64,000 nt of DNA from Erigeron canadensis (GCF_010389155.1 NC_057768.1:2416501-2480500), one strand, 5' to 3'; numbered from the stretch's first letter, positions 34,557 through 47,221 are shown. Notes: generated by a model from the sequence alone, not told the origin. Made by a program: numbers and translations.

Positions 34557-37072
34557 CTATACTTTTCCGTTCGAATAAGGTCAGTTTCCGTCAAACCTAA
34601 GTCTAAAGACGTGAGATTCTATGGATTACATTATGATTAAGACATGTAATATTTATTGTATACTAGTGTTCTAGACTTTTCAAGACCTGGTGCGAATGTT
34701 TGAGAAAGACGAGCTGTCTAATAGAAATGCCTAAATAAAGATTTAAAATACTTTCGTGGGTCAAATATGGTCATGTGACTAGTCGTATTGTTCGTAATTC
34801 AAAATTATATCATAAAATATGGTTAAATTATTTCTATGACTTTCGGTGTTCGTCCGGTAAGCGAAAAGGACTAAAACTGTCAGGCGTTCCGTTAGTCTGA
34901 CAAACCCCCCCCCCCCCTTCCTTGGCCATGCCTATAAATACAAGACAAGCCTTTTGCTCTCATTTTCCTTGTTTTGGTCGTTCACCTAGCCACACACACA
35001 CTCAAGGCTTTCTTTCAAATTCTATCTTGCAAAAATCGCTTGATTTTGGTTCTAAACGCTTGCAAATCAATCAAGGCTTCAATCCCCGATCAAGAAACAA
35101 GTGAATATTATCATTTTCTACATCAAAACTTGTGTAAGTTATGTTCTTAATCTATTCAAGTCGTTTTATATGTATATGTATATGTTTTCTTTTCGGTTCT
35201 TATCAAAAGTTAAGCGAATCATGTCTTTGATTTTTGATTGTAAATTTCGGTTACAATTGTGTGTGAGAAACGAATTGAACCTTGATTAAGGCTTTGATTT
35301 GATACATTATGCACTTTTGTAATTTGGATCTTGTGCAACTGCAAAAATTGAAGATATCCTTCACTTGGCTAAAAGACTCTAAAACTAGTCGATTTCACAT
35401 CCAAGATGAAGGTTGTGCAATTGTCGGACACATGATGTATGAAATCGGTAGAACTTCACCCTTTTTGTACTAATTTGTGACACTTTTGAGCAATCAAGAC
35501 TCATGGATATGGATTGGCTAGCCTTAGATCTCGTTATTTTAACAAAATCGCATCAAAATCGTTCGTTTTTGCACAAATCGCGTTTGAATCCGACTCCGGC
35601 TAGGCTTAGCTCGACCTAGGCTGGTCTAAGCTCGACCTCTAATGGTCTAGCTCGACCTCCATGGGTTTTTGTTGCTTAAACGACTCGTAAAGCTCCTAGT
35701 TGACTCCAAATGACTTGTTTTAACTCTCGGACCCTTAAGTCTTGGGAAGAAATCATTTTTACCTCTGTCCAGGTCTAACTAGACCTGTCATGGTCGAGTT
35801 TGACCACTTCCCATCTCATATAATCGAATTCTTTAGCCTTTCGTGTCCGTACGCGCTTAATCGGTTCTTAAACTTGACTAGTTTTCTCAAAAGATGTAGT
35901 TTTGGTCCAATTGACTAACTTATGATTAAATGGTTCTAAAATGACATTTTTGGGCTGTACATGGTCAAGTTCAACCACTAGGTTGAGCTCAACCTCTATT
36001 CATTTCGGTTTCGCAAACTTTTCGGTTAAAACCTCCGGTTTCGTCTAGTTTTGGTTAAGTTCAAGTGAAACTTATTTTTGGGCTATAAAATGATTTCAAA
36101 TTAGGTTTTATTGATAAAATAATGTATTTTGAACTTAAAGGACATTGGTGTCAAAGCCAGACTTCTTTTCGGTTAATACGAGTCTCGTCACTTTTGATAA
36201 ACGTCGTTTTAAAAGTTAAATAAAGACATATGGACTGAAAGGCATTTCTAATAGGCTAAGACTTAATACCAAAGACTTTCACTGTGACTTGTCATGTATT
36301 ATTGATAGGTGTTGATTGTCGTGGACTTTGATTGTGCTTGTCGTGCTCGTTCGTTAAACTATCATAACACTGTTCAGGTGAGTTTTGTAGCCCCTCTTTT
36401 ACGAGTTTTGGGGTGGAAAGTATACTTATTTTTAAACAGTTTTGTCGATTTCTGTTTTATGTTCAATATTGAGCCTGTGCAGAGTTACTTGTGCCATTTG
36501 ACGTGCTTTGATCTTGTTGTATGTGTGTGATTATGTGTTGTTTGTTGTGCTTTGGACGTACTTATTGTGTGAGTCGAGACTTGAGACTTTAGACTAAGGC
36601 AGGTACCGTAAGGCCGGACTTTGAGACATTGAGACTTTTGGACTTATTATGGCGTAACTCTGCTTGTTATATATTGAACTATTATTGGTTTAGACTTAAA
36701 ATAATCGACAAAAGACTTATTTTCTTTGACTTGACTTTTGACTAAAACCTACGAACTCACCAACCTTTGTGTTGACACGTTTTAGTATACTTTTCAGGTA
36801 CTCAGGCTAATCAGGGATAAGGACTGCTATGCTAGGCTGTACTTCGGAGATTAGTACTCCTTAATAATTGTCAGACTTTAGGGCTACATGCCTTGGTTTA
36901 TTGCTTTATGGACTTGATTGTAATAAGCTATTTTAGCTCTGTTATGACTCTGAACTCAGGTTTTTGGGATATATTTATTATATTCTATTTCATTTAGCAG
37001 TATCTATGTAATTCCATGTCGTGCTGTACTTTTCATGACACCTCGTGTTTCCGCCAACGGTGGGGTGTTACA
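34526..37072 (+). mobile_element. Solo LTR 2 inserted in the DC1 gene 1 exon, 2,547 bp
   Basis: Starts TGTAATAACCGTC and ends GGTGGGGTGTTACA, with the perfect 5-bp duplication ATAAA (34521-34525, 37073-37077). The intact paralogue has a single copy of the site (AATATAAAATTTGG at 60177). Orientation is given by CTATAAATA (34932-34940), a TATA-like box. CTCGACCT repeats near 35600-35660 form an internal minisatellite. No internal retroelement region is present, so this is a solo LTR left by recombination. Confidence 0.93.
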
Positions 37073-37077
37073 ATAAA

Positions 37078-37255
37078 ATTTGGAGGTATTCACAATGTTA
37101 AAGGTCACCAACACCCTCTCTTGTTCGCTCAAGGAATTAACGATGATGGTCGATGCGCCGAGTGTCATTATAGGTTGGGATATGAAATGATCTTCAAATG
37201 TCAACAATGCAAGTTTGCGGTTGATCTGGATTGTTGCCGGCGATTGAGCAATTGA
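37078..37255 (+). pseudogene. Severed last exon part of DC1 gene 1
   Basis: Continues gene 1 after the LTR: ATTTGGAGGTATTCACAATG and onward encodes FGGIHNVKGHQHPLLFAQGI, then GRCAECHYRLGYEMIFKCQQC and a DLDCC end with stop at 37253-37255. It aligns with the C-terminal module of gene 2. Removing the LTR and one ATAAA would give a 660-aa protein. Read-through splicing over the LTR is possible but unsupported here. Confidence 0.85.
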
Positions 37256-37640
37256 TAAGCTTGTTGATCTATCTCCATCAGCTCGATCAACCTAACGGTT
37301 CAAAACAGATCTGGGTTTATATATAATTGTAACATATCTTTGCTATTTGTGTCCTTTTGTTGAATTAATAAGTTGCATGATTCCTGGAAAGCAATAATAT
37401 CTATACATTTATACTAGCTACCCAAACTATATCACCTTATCTTTTGACTTGTTGTTTCCTTGTATTTTCGATAAAATTCAATTGAGATGTTATTAGCATG
37501 ATGGAACAATTTGTTTTTCCACGTTGTTATGAAAAAGCAATATTTGACAATCATCGATCTTCTAGAGTAGTCATTAATGTTCATATAACATTAGCAACAT
37601 ACAGTTTTATAATCCATCTATATATATATACAGTACTATA
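37256..37640. repeat. DC1 3'-flank repeat, copy 1
   Basis: The downstream flank of gene 1 (GTAACATATCTTTGCTATTT, TTGTTTTTCCACGTTG and so on) recurs at 43477-43860, about 60480-60680 and 62282-62600. Confidence 0.85.
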
Positions 37641-37962
37641 TAAGCACTTGGAACATATTTGCTTTTTGATGTGCTCAAGTGTGAAGCTTCACACTAATTA
37701 TCTTCCAATAAATATAAAACAACTTCCTAAAATCATTTTTAAAAAAGATAAAACCCTTGAATGAAAAGCTTCTTTCAATTGTAGCCATTAGATTAATATG
37801 CTTACTTTATTTTCCTTTTTTAGAATTACTAAATAATATTTTAAGTCCTTGAGATTAAACTCATGAAAATCACATCATTTATAATCTATCCCAACATTAA
37901 TGAAAAACTACATTTTAATTCCCACTGTGAAATCTGTTTGTCGTCGAACCCATTTTAATTTG
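37641..37962. other. Spacer between DC1 gene 1 and solo LTR 3
   Basis: AT-rich, no feature recognised. Confidence 0.4.
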
Positions 37963-37967
37963 CAACC

Positions 37968-40939
37968 TGTAACAACCGTCTTAGAAATGTTCTTATTAAG
38001 TTCTTAAAAACGTAGAATTGCCATTAGAACGGCCAGACAGTTCAATTTATCTAAGTTCTTGACGTGCTTTAGACCTCAATTATGTGCTTATATGAAGGTC
38101 AATTTGATCTTAAATCTTGATTGATATGACGAGTTCATAATTATGTACAATGAAATATTAAAGTTCGGTTCATAAACGTTCATGTTCATTAAAATTCTAG
38201 TTCAAAATGTTCGCAAATGGTCCTTGCATTTATTGGGTTCATTTAATATGGGAAAGGTATATAAAGAAATAAGATGGAAACCTAGAGAGAGAAACATTCA
38301 TACTTCATCTTCTTCTTCTTTCTCACACTAAAACACATAGTGCAGCCACTTTTCCACACACAAAATTCATCATTTGATCTTGGATTGTTAAATCAAAATC
38401 ACATGTACTTTTAGCATCCTTGTGATAATCAAAACGTGTTTCTGGAATCAAATCTCAGATAACAACAACAAATTATGAGTTTTTGATCAAATTAAAAGTG
38501 AACTTTTCCAACTCTATGTTCTTGATGATTTGGTCCAATTTTGATATGAAATCGTGTTAATGTTTAATGGGTTTGTGTCTAAATGAGTTTGATAACATAT
38601 ATGTGAACAAATTTGGGTCGTAACATGCTTTAATCTTCAAAACCCATTTTTGAAAGTTAAGAAAAACTTGTTCTTGATGTACCACACCTATTTCATGTTA
38701 TAGATGATCTTGAAATCGTTAAAAGTATTAATGGTTAATGTTTATGTGCATATATGTACAAGTTTCATGTTCTAGCAAGTCCCGGAATCGATCTAGATCC
38801 TTGTGCAATGTTCTTGTCCTTGTTTCAGCTCGTTGGGCAGTGAAACGGTCTTGGTGGGACGATCTTGGTCCCCCAAGATCGTCCTGGCTGCTCACTTGGT
38901 TCATAGTTCATGTTCATTTGATCTCGTGTGTGATGTTGTGATGTGTTGGTACATATATGGGTAATCGATCCTTTGGATTGTTTTAGCTCAAACAATTGTT
39001 CAATCGATTGATCATTTGCCTTGTTCTTGTGCAATGGATCATAGGACGATCCTGATCTAAGTCCTTTAAGACGATCTTGAGGTATTGTGCACCTAGAACG
39101 ATCTTGGCTAAACTAAGAAACTGAGATGATCTTGAACCTTAACTTGTGAAACGATCTTGTACAATGAGGCAACTGAAACGATCTGGTCTAAGGTCCTGTA
39201 GGACGACCTTGAGTCACCTAGGACGATCTTGAAGGGTCACCTAGGACGATCTTGCATCCAAAACCCTAGGACGACTTTGTGCAACCTTGAACCGACACGT
39301 ACTTGTTCTATATCATACCACACTCGATCCTTAATCATCTAATCAGTTCTTAACAACATCATGACTTGATTAAACATCTCAAAGGCTGTCCATTAACACG
39401 AAAGCTAGATCATGGTTCGATCTAAGACAACGTACAAAGTGCAAACCCTAATTAAGTGCAAATAAAACATGTTCTATCTTGATTATCAAAGTACGAGTTC
39501 TATGATCAATTAAAATGAGTTCTAAAGACTAAAAGTTCATCATTAAAGACATGTTCAAACTCATTAACATGATAAGTACTTATTTGTGAGTCCAAAGACG
39601 TTCAGTTCGAGTCCAATTCATGTACTTAAAGTTCATTTAAAACTCTTTTGAGTCAAAACGTTCAAAGATCTTCAAAGGACCAAATCATCAGTTCATCAAG
39701 GACATTTCTGTGATTGAATAATCACATGAACTAATATATGTACTTATTTATGATCATTATGTGCTTAGGAATCCATCAAGACGTGCCTGGATTTCGATAG
39801 ATATACTTATCTATCTTTGTGCTTGTTCTCTGTACTAATACTACTTGTGCTTGTACCAGATCACTATGAGTTCACTAATCCCCCTTTCGTGTATTTGTTC
39901 AAAGTTCTTTATCAGGGACTGAAAAGCATGAAAACTATTTTCGTACTTGTACATATGTTCATGAACTATTTTACGTACTATATTATGAGCTTGATCTTGA
40001 ACTACTTATGAAATGATTCTTAAACTGTTTGAAGGAGTATTTAAGTCTTGAATGGGCAGGATCTTAAATATATTTATACTACTGTACGTGATCTTTATTA
40101 TGCTCTAGTTCGTACATGTACTTGTTCAGTTCTTGTTCACTGCTATCAATTCATATCCCACAGTTCAGGGAATGAACCGTAGGTAATTATGGACAGCGCT
40201 GTTTAGGGTAGGCCCACCCTCATTCTCCACAGTTCAGGAGGATGCATATTACTTGTTCTTGTTCATGTCATTGTTCAGACATAGATCTTACTTGACGTAC
40301 CAGAGCTATATGAGCATGCTATTACATTCTGGCCAATCGGTTTAGCAGTGAAAACTTATAACTAAAGTTTATTATATGTTCTTGCTCAGTTCATATTATT
40401 ATGAAGTACTTATGTTCAAAGTGCAGTTCTTGACCTAGTTCCGATTATTATGAAGTACTTATGTTCATTGTGCAGATCTTGATCTAGTTCTTATTATTAC
40501 AGAATACACTGGTTCAACGTACAAAACTTATGTTCTTGTTCTTATTATACATATATACATATATGTAAACTAAAGATACATTATGTGAATCTCACCAACT
40601 ACTTTTGTAGTTGACCTTTTGAACTTACATGTTTTTCAGGCTAGGTTCATAGTTCTTTAGCTTAGGAGTCTTCCATTCTAAGCTCATACTTTTGGCGATT
40701 GTTCGAGCGTACAAGTTCAGGAGCTATGAAGATCTTCCTTGCTACATCAGTTCAAGTTCTGTTCTTAAAAGACAACTGTTATGTCTTCCAGATATTGACT
40801 ATTCTAAGTTCATTCATGTTCTGTAATAACAACCGTACTTCTGTTCTTTAAATATAGTAATGGCTGTGTTGGAACTTGTACTGTGTGCAATTGTGCTTAT
40901 CTGTGCATCCCGTATATTCCGCTTTAGCGGGGTGTTACA
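37968..40939 (+). mobile_element. Solo LTR 3, 2,972 bp
   Basis: Starts TGTAACAACCGTC and ends GCGGGGTGTTACA, with the 5-bp duplication CAACC (37963-37967, 40940-40944). TATATAAAG at 38258-38266 is a likely promoter. The start matches LTR 2 closely and the ends match LTR 1 and 2, so it is the same family. It has no coding frames and no neighbouring internal domain. Confidence 0.93.
38855..39290. repeat. Minisatellite inside solo LTR 3 (ACGATCTTG unit)
   Basis: At least ten irregularly spaced copies of GGACGATCTTG or close variants. They lie between the LTR promoter and the CTCACCAAC block, at the same relative place as the repeats in LTR 1. Confidence 0.8.
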
Positions 40940-40944
40940 CAACC

Positions 40945-43222
40945 CATGTTTTCTACATAGTTACATTCAAACATTTATAATCAAACATTTTTTTAATAAT
41001 AATAATAACAATAATAATATATTATGTTTTTGGATTTAGAAAAGAATGAGAGCACAACTTATGTCTAGACTCTCATCCAACTTTATGTAAAAGTTTTTTT
41101 TAATATATTAAATGAAGTTATAATAATAATAATAATTATAATAATAATAATAATTTATAAATTACAGCTTAATTAACCATTAATTTGTAGAATATGGACC
41201 CTCAACAATAATATTACAAATTATAATTGTAGAATATTATATTATTTTACATTATTTTTTTTGTAAGTTATCACTAAATTACACTTTTTAATTTTTAAAA
41301 TTAAGAATTTTTTAACTTTTCATAATTATTAATAATTAAATTAATAAAAGCATACTTTCACAAATAAAATCTAAACTTATATTGTTTCAGTTGATGATGG
41401 AAATACAATCCACATAATAATTTATCTCCACGTCTTATAAAACACAAAATATATTTCTTGATATATATCTTAAAATATATATATATATATACTAGGTCTT
41501 TTACCCACGCGATGCGTGGATGTTGAATTTGTTTTTCAAAACTTTTAACATTGACAATCAATAAAATGTGATCTAGTTATCGTAATTTTATTGTGTTGTT
41601 TATTTTGCTAGCTATGTAAATAGAAATTTACAAAAATATAATCTAAATGTTACAGTTTACAAAGTTAAAAAAATAAAATAATCGACTTTAAAAAAAAAAA
41701 TCACATTTATTACTCACAAAAATGAATATATCTAGTTCTTTTGTATAATGATGTTTTAAAAAATTACTATTCACCAAGAATCTGCAACCTCTATGTCTAG
41801 TTAACAAAAATCTAACAAAAATAACATACACAAAAAACCATCGATTTCAAGGAACAACTTAATAGTATTTCAATGGTTTAAAAAACATCCAAAAATACAT
41901 CTAGCTTGAAATCTGTTTATATAAACAACCAATTCATATTAATATAGTAAACTAATTTGCATGAAAATATAAAACCTAAAAACCATAACTACATTCACTT
42001 TGAGTAGTAAGAAAACAATACAAAAATTTACGTTGTTTATATTCATTCATCTATTTATATATGCAAAAATCTACTCATATGTTAGGACAAATAATTTAAG
42101 AATTGGGTAAGAAATCTATATATATTTCCTATAAATTTAAGATTCTGTTATTAAAGTAATTTAGGTTTTTTTGAATGTTTAATTAGTTTCTTTATATATA
42201 TATCCTCTATATCTATATACTAATTAAAAATATCTAAATCATTCGAATTAAAGAATATGAAGTATATTAACAAATCAAATGAATTTCATAGTTTAATTTT
42301 CTAAACTTTGTCGTAAGGTAGAATCATTTATAAAAAAGATATGATGTTTTTATAATGATTTCAAATTTATTTCACTTTTTTTTCTATATTTAATTACAAT
42401 ATAAAGATTAATATTGTAGAGAAAAATATGGAAATGACACATAGGATTAATCCTATGTGACAATATTATAAGATAGTTTTAAGTTAAAGATGCTCTAAAA
42501 TCATTCGATTTCCTACTGTTTTAATAATTATATAGATATATCTATATAATACACTTTCACATATATTTATTAATTAATAATTAATCAACCAAGTAACATA
42601 GAAAACTAAAATATCATATATGAAACTTATACTATTTAAAAATGTTGTTTTTTTAGTGAACATCTAATTTTTAGTGTAAAATATCTTAAATTTTAACCTT
42701 AAATAATAATAAAATATATATATATCAATTAGTTTTCAAATATAAAAATAAAAATATTTATACAAGGTATATCTTATTATTAAAATTTTAAGTATACATA
42801 AATTTAATAATTAAGAACCTTACACACAGATAATTGTATATTGCAAATTTCCAATCTTCTATTTAATTAAAAGTAGTTATCAATATGATAATTCAAGATT
42901 GGTCCTTGTGGTTTTTTTTTAAATTTTAGCAACGAGGTCCCCATTTTGAGTTCACTAGCAATGGGGGTCCTTCATGTGTTGTTTGAAAAGATGATATTGT
43001 CCCTGCATGTGATGTCACAGTACCCGCGAAAGGTTTTGTTAAAGGGGATTTATTGCAAAAGAGTTTTAAAATAGGGATCTCCATTGCTAAAGTATGCAAA
43101 CTACATGTACCAATCTTACAATTAACTCATAAAAGAATTATAAATCATGTCGTATTATCCATGATAAGTTTTAGTATTTTATTTAATATGTTTCTCGCGT
43201 ATTACGCGGATTTATAATCTAT

Positions 43223-43253
<31 letters not shown>

Positions 43254-43330
43254 TGCTGGTAGAGCAGTGAGAAAAAAATAAATCTAACTTCTAATCCTAA
43301 CCATTCAAATTCAATCACAAATCAAATCTG
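40945..43330. other. AT-rich repeat spacer with Helitron-type termini
   Basis: A minus-strand Helitron 3' end is clear at 41492-41520: perfect stem CCACGCATCGCGTGG, then GTAAAAGAC, CTAG and T. A plus-strand one (stem CGCGTATTACGCG) lies at about 43195-43215. The 5' ends are not identified. An element with inverted ends AGATTGGTCC / GTACCAATCTT may span 42895-43121. No gene. Confidence 0.45.
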
Positions 43331-43334
43331 AGCC

Positions 43335-43476
43335 ATCTCTCTTGTTCGCTCAAGGAATTAACGACGATGGTCGATGTATCAAGTGTGATGCTAGGTTGGA
43401 ATATAAAATGATCTTCAAAAGTCAACGATGCAAGTTTGCGGTTGATCTGAATTGTTGCCGGCGATTGAGCAATTGA
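43335..43476 (+). pseudogene. C-terminal fragment of a third DC1 gene copy
   Basis: In frame it reads LLFAQGINDDGRC, then a Cys-poor module and FAVDLNCCRRLSN with stop at 43474-43476, like the end of gene 1. A zinc-ligand Cys is replaced (FKSQRC against FKCQQC). It has no upstream exon; the left side is unrelated AT-rich DNA. Confidence 0.85.
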
Positions 43477-43860
43477 TAAGCTTGTTGATCTATCTCCATC
43501 AACTCGATCAACCTAACGGTTCAAAACAGATCTGGGTTTATGTATAATTGTAACATATCTTTGCTATTTGTATCCTTTTGTTGGAATAATAAGTTGCATG
43601 ATTCCTGGAATGCAACAATATCTATACATTTATACTAGCTAACCAAACTATATCACCTTATCTTTTGACTTGGTGTTTCCTTGTATTTTCGATAAAATTC
43701 AATGGAGATGTTATTAGCATGATGGAACAATTTGTTTTTTCAAGTTGTTATGAAAAAGCAATATTTGACAATCATCGATCTTTTAGAGTAGTCATTAATG
43801 TTCATATAACATATAGCAACATACAGTTTTATAAGTCATTTATATATATATACAGTACTA
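43477..43860. repeat. DC1 3'-flank repeat, copy 2
   Basis: Near-identical to 37256-37640 (shared CTAACGGTTCAAAACAGATC and GGAACAATTTGTTTTT). The match stops at TACAGTACTA, where unrelated DNA begins. Confidence 0.88.
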
Positions 43861-43904
43861 AAAAAAAAGGTAAGTGGGTGGCCACCCTCTGCATGCGATT
43901 CTGC

Positions 43905-44151
43905 ATGCGAAGAAGCCAGATCTTGCTTAAATGGTTCATTCATAATACATGCTCGAGACGACGAGATTACTGATTGCTTGGAACCATCCGAGAAACTTCC
44001 AAGAAATTTATTCTATCTCTCACAACTCTCGTTTTATGAAATTTTATGCCGCCAAGGTTTTACGTGTGCTTTTAAGAGGTGTTCTAATTACTGTCGTTGT
44101 TGAATGCGGCTTGGATCACGAGGTCGTGATCCGTTCCAAGTGGGGGAGAGT
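43905..44151 (+). mobile_element. 3' tail of a Ty3/Gypsy-type internal region with polypurine tract
   Basis: Immediately before an LTR start lies AAGTGGGGGAGAG (44138-44150), a polypurine tract used to prime plus-strand DNA in LTR retrotransposons. The DNA upstream looks like the spacer after a Gypsy polyprotein. No integrase or RT remains, so the element is truncated on the left. Confidence 0.7.
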
Positions 44152-45717
44152 TGTAACACCCTAAATTATTAAGCCAATGAAAATTAACCTCTATTATAGT
44201 TTTGACATTAAAATAGTTTCCTAGTATTTTATTTTTGAATATGGGATTGTTTTAGTTGGAACTTTAGCGGATAACGGGTATTTACCCACTAAATTAGAGA
44301 ATGGGGCGTGGCACTCCTAAGAAGTGCCAGCCAAATCCTTCTTCCTTACTCATCACTTCTCCACCAACTTTTCTTCTACATTCTTCCTAACTTTTATACT
44401 AACAAACATTAATCTTAATTTCTCATTCAATCTAAGAACCTTTCATCAAGAACAATAATAATAATAATCTTCTTTTATCTCATAAAATTGAAAAGTGGAG
44501 GTTTAATTATGGTGGTGGTGGCTGAAATTACAAGGAAGAAAGGAGAAGAAAGTATAAAATTGAAACCCTAACTTATGTCTTCCATTATTTGAGGTATTGA
44601 TGCTTTAACCTAATTTTGATTCTTGCTAAATTATATTTTAGAAATTAGGGTTCTTGAATTGGAAAATTTGGGGGTTTTATTTATATTGAGTAAATTGATA
44701 TAATATGAATTAGGGTTCTTGTAAGTTAATCAAATTAGGGTTTTAATTGAGTTGCATGATAGATTTTGTTGAATGTTAGTAAGAACAAAGTTGGACAGAT
44801 TCTGTCTCTGAGTTTGAAACAAGTTAAACACCTTCATGACAACATTTTGACTTGTTGAATCCTGAAAAGAAAATGTAGGTTATTGTGTTAAGTAAATTTT
44901 CCCACTTGAATGAGTTAAAAATACGAAGTAGAACTCTAGATATGAATTTTTGAATCCAGTGGCGCAATGCTGATCTTTCAGCAAAAATGATTCTGATGTC
45001 TGTTGTTAAAACGGGTAAAACACATTATTGCAAGTTAATTCATGTTTTGGTCACTGAATATAAAATGTACTAAAATGTGTTAAGAAGAAGTGGCCACTGG
45101 AATGAGGTCAAAATATGGTGTAGAACTCAAGTTATGGTCATTTGAAGGCAGTAGGGTCAAAGCTGTTTAACAGCAGCAGTTTTGATTTTTAAAACGACGA
45201 GAAGTCACCTTTGAAGGACAATTCACATATTGGTCACTAAAGATAAAAGGTAGGTATATGTGTCACCTAAATTTGGCCACTGGAATCAAGTAAAAAGAGT
45301 AAGTAGAACTTGAGTTATGCTTGTTTGAAGTCTGCTTGGTTAAATATGAAAATGACGAATTGGGTATGAAAGTAAGTTTTGGTCAAATGAGAATAATATA
45401 AGAGATACATGTTTGATGAACCAACCCAAGATTAATATAAGATTGTAAATGAGGGGTTGGGTGTTGAAATGCTAGTGATTATGGCTAGATGGTCTAGTAT
45501 GAGATTGATGATCCTTTATGCGTTATGATTTGTTGCTAGGTTGAAGCATACATGTTTTGTGTTCATGCGGTCTTCTTGATTTATGATTTTGGTTTTCGCG
45601 GAGGAGGTGAGTACTCTTGCATACCTTTATGTTTACGTTGGGTCAATTACCATGAGATGTGAATGTTCCAAGCATGGTAATTGATTTGGCGTGAAGCCCA
45701 TGTGGGACATTGTTTAT

Positions 45718-45805
45718 GAGGCCTAAGAACCTCCGGGGCCTAAGAATCCCGATAGTTGATGTGAAATGAGGCCTAAGAACCTCCGGGGCCTAAGAATCCC
45801 GATAG
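45718..45805. repeat. Tandem repeat in LTR 4
   Basis: GAGGCCTAAGAACCTCCGGG followed by GCCTAAGAATCCCGATAG occurs twice, with a 13-base linker. Each unit also contains the internal direct repeat GGCCTAAGAA. Confidence 0.85.
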
Positions 45806-46550
45806 ATATGATTTGTTATGATTGTTTAGCTTATATGGATCCATATATGTGTTGATAGTGTGCAAGGTGAGCATGTAAATGTGGCATGACGGTGTCATAG
45901 GTTACATGTGAAAGTCCTTGCACTTTGCCCTCCTTCGTAGGTATAAACGTATGCAAGATTATTCACTAAGCTTTGCTTACTTTTTAGTTGTTTACCCTTT
46001 TATAGGTTGTCCCGGATGCGAAAGAAAGTAAGTATTGTAAAGATTGAAGTTAAAAATGCTTAATGAATATGGGTTGCTTTGGTTAAATGCGGATAATGGT
46101 ATTGGTAATAGGACCCATAGTGACCCCTTTGAACTCTCGGCTCTTTGTACACTTGTTATGTCTTTTTGGAGAATTATTATGATGTCTAGTGTTGGACTCG
46201 AGTTTTTGGGTATTTTAAATGGGTCGTTTTGTAGTTGTAATGTATTGATTTTGTTTAAACGTGTTTTGGAGAAACTCATAATCCGTAACAGGTTTGGATG
46301 ATGATTTTATGAATGGGTCATGCCGAAATTTCTAATTTTGTACGTCGTCATTTGTAAGATGTCAACTCGGGTAATTGACCCATTTGGTGGTAAAGTGAAT
46401 GTTTGGTCAACGGATACTTTTACCTAGCGTATTTCTGAGTTGAAAACTTATTTGAACTTAGAAATGTTGTATTATGAAGTTTGGTTTTGATTTTGGTAGT
46501 CTGTAAGTTTGATTAAGCATCTAACAATTTTTGGTGTTGCTGAACTGGTG

Positions 46551-46643
46551 CCCACTGCGGCGCAGTGGGGATTCTCGGATCCAGGGAGCATGTTACTTCC
46601 ACTGCGGCGCAGTGGGGATTGCATCCACCCACTGCGGCGCAGT
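46551..46643. repeat. Three copies of the palindrome CACTGCGGCGCAGTG
   Basis: Copies at 46553-46567, 46600-46614 and 46630-46643 (the last ends in A). Each is an inverted repeat of 7 bp around one G and is GC-rich in an AT-rich region. Confidence 0.92.
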
Positions 46644-47159
46644 AGGTATATATATATAAAAAAAAATATCCTAATTTTTCTATTAAATCGAGTTGTGTCG
46701 TTTCATGACTCCATATTGGTTGTGGTAGCTACTAAGTTCTGTACAATCCTTATGTATTAAACTTACTCGATGAATTCTAATCCTAGAGGTGCCTCTTTTA
46801 CTCATTTACTTTTGAATGGGTCGATTTAAGTCATTGTTTTCTCTAAAAGGTAAAATGAAACAGGATAATGTTGTTATTTTCAAAGTATGTATATTGTGAA
46901 TCCAACGGTAAATTCTTTATTTGATTATTTGCAACCCATGATTTTAGTTTGATGATTATTTTTTATTTCCAATGTTGTTTTTCTATTAACAACTTTAACT
47001 CATGTTGACCATAATTCTTTGTAGGCCTCTTAGTTTGACAAAACGTTACATTATTTGCAAGTTATGGTTATCTATGAGACGGTGCTGGTTGTCAACTGGG
47101 TTAGGATTTTCGATTTTTGCAGTAATTTAGAGTATTTTTGAGGTAGGCCACTAATTAAG

Positions 47160-47160
<1 letters not shown>

Positions 47161-47220
<60 letters not shown>
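47161..47220. repeat. (TTA)n microsatellite, about 20 units
   Basis: An uninterrupted run of TTA triplets, likely polymorphic. Confidence 0.97.

Positions 47221-47221
<1 letters not shown>

Larger units (their letters stand above)
44152..47050 (+). mobile_element. LTR 4 (3' LTR of the truncated Gypsy-type element), about 2.9 kb
   Basis: It begins TGTAACACCCTAAATT directly after the polypurine tract. The likely end is AAAACGTTACA at 47050; without a left flank no target duplication can be tested, so the end is uncertain. It contains a tandem 52-bp repeat (GAGGCCTAAGAACCTCCGGG at 45718 and 45770) and three copies of a perfect palindrome near 46.55-46.64 kb. Confidence 0.65.

Noticed and set aside
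34526..40939. LTRs 2 and 3 as the two ends of one element
   Set aside because: They have different target duplications (ATAAA and CAACC), each on both sides, and DC1 3'-flank DNA lies between them.
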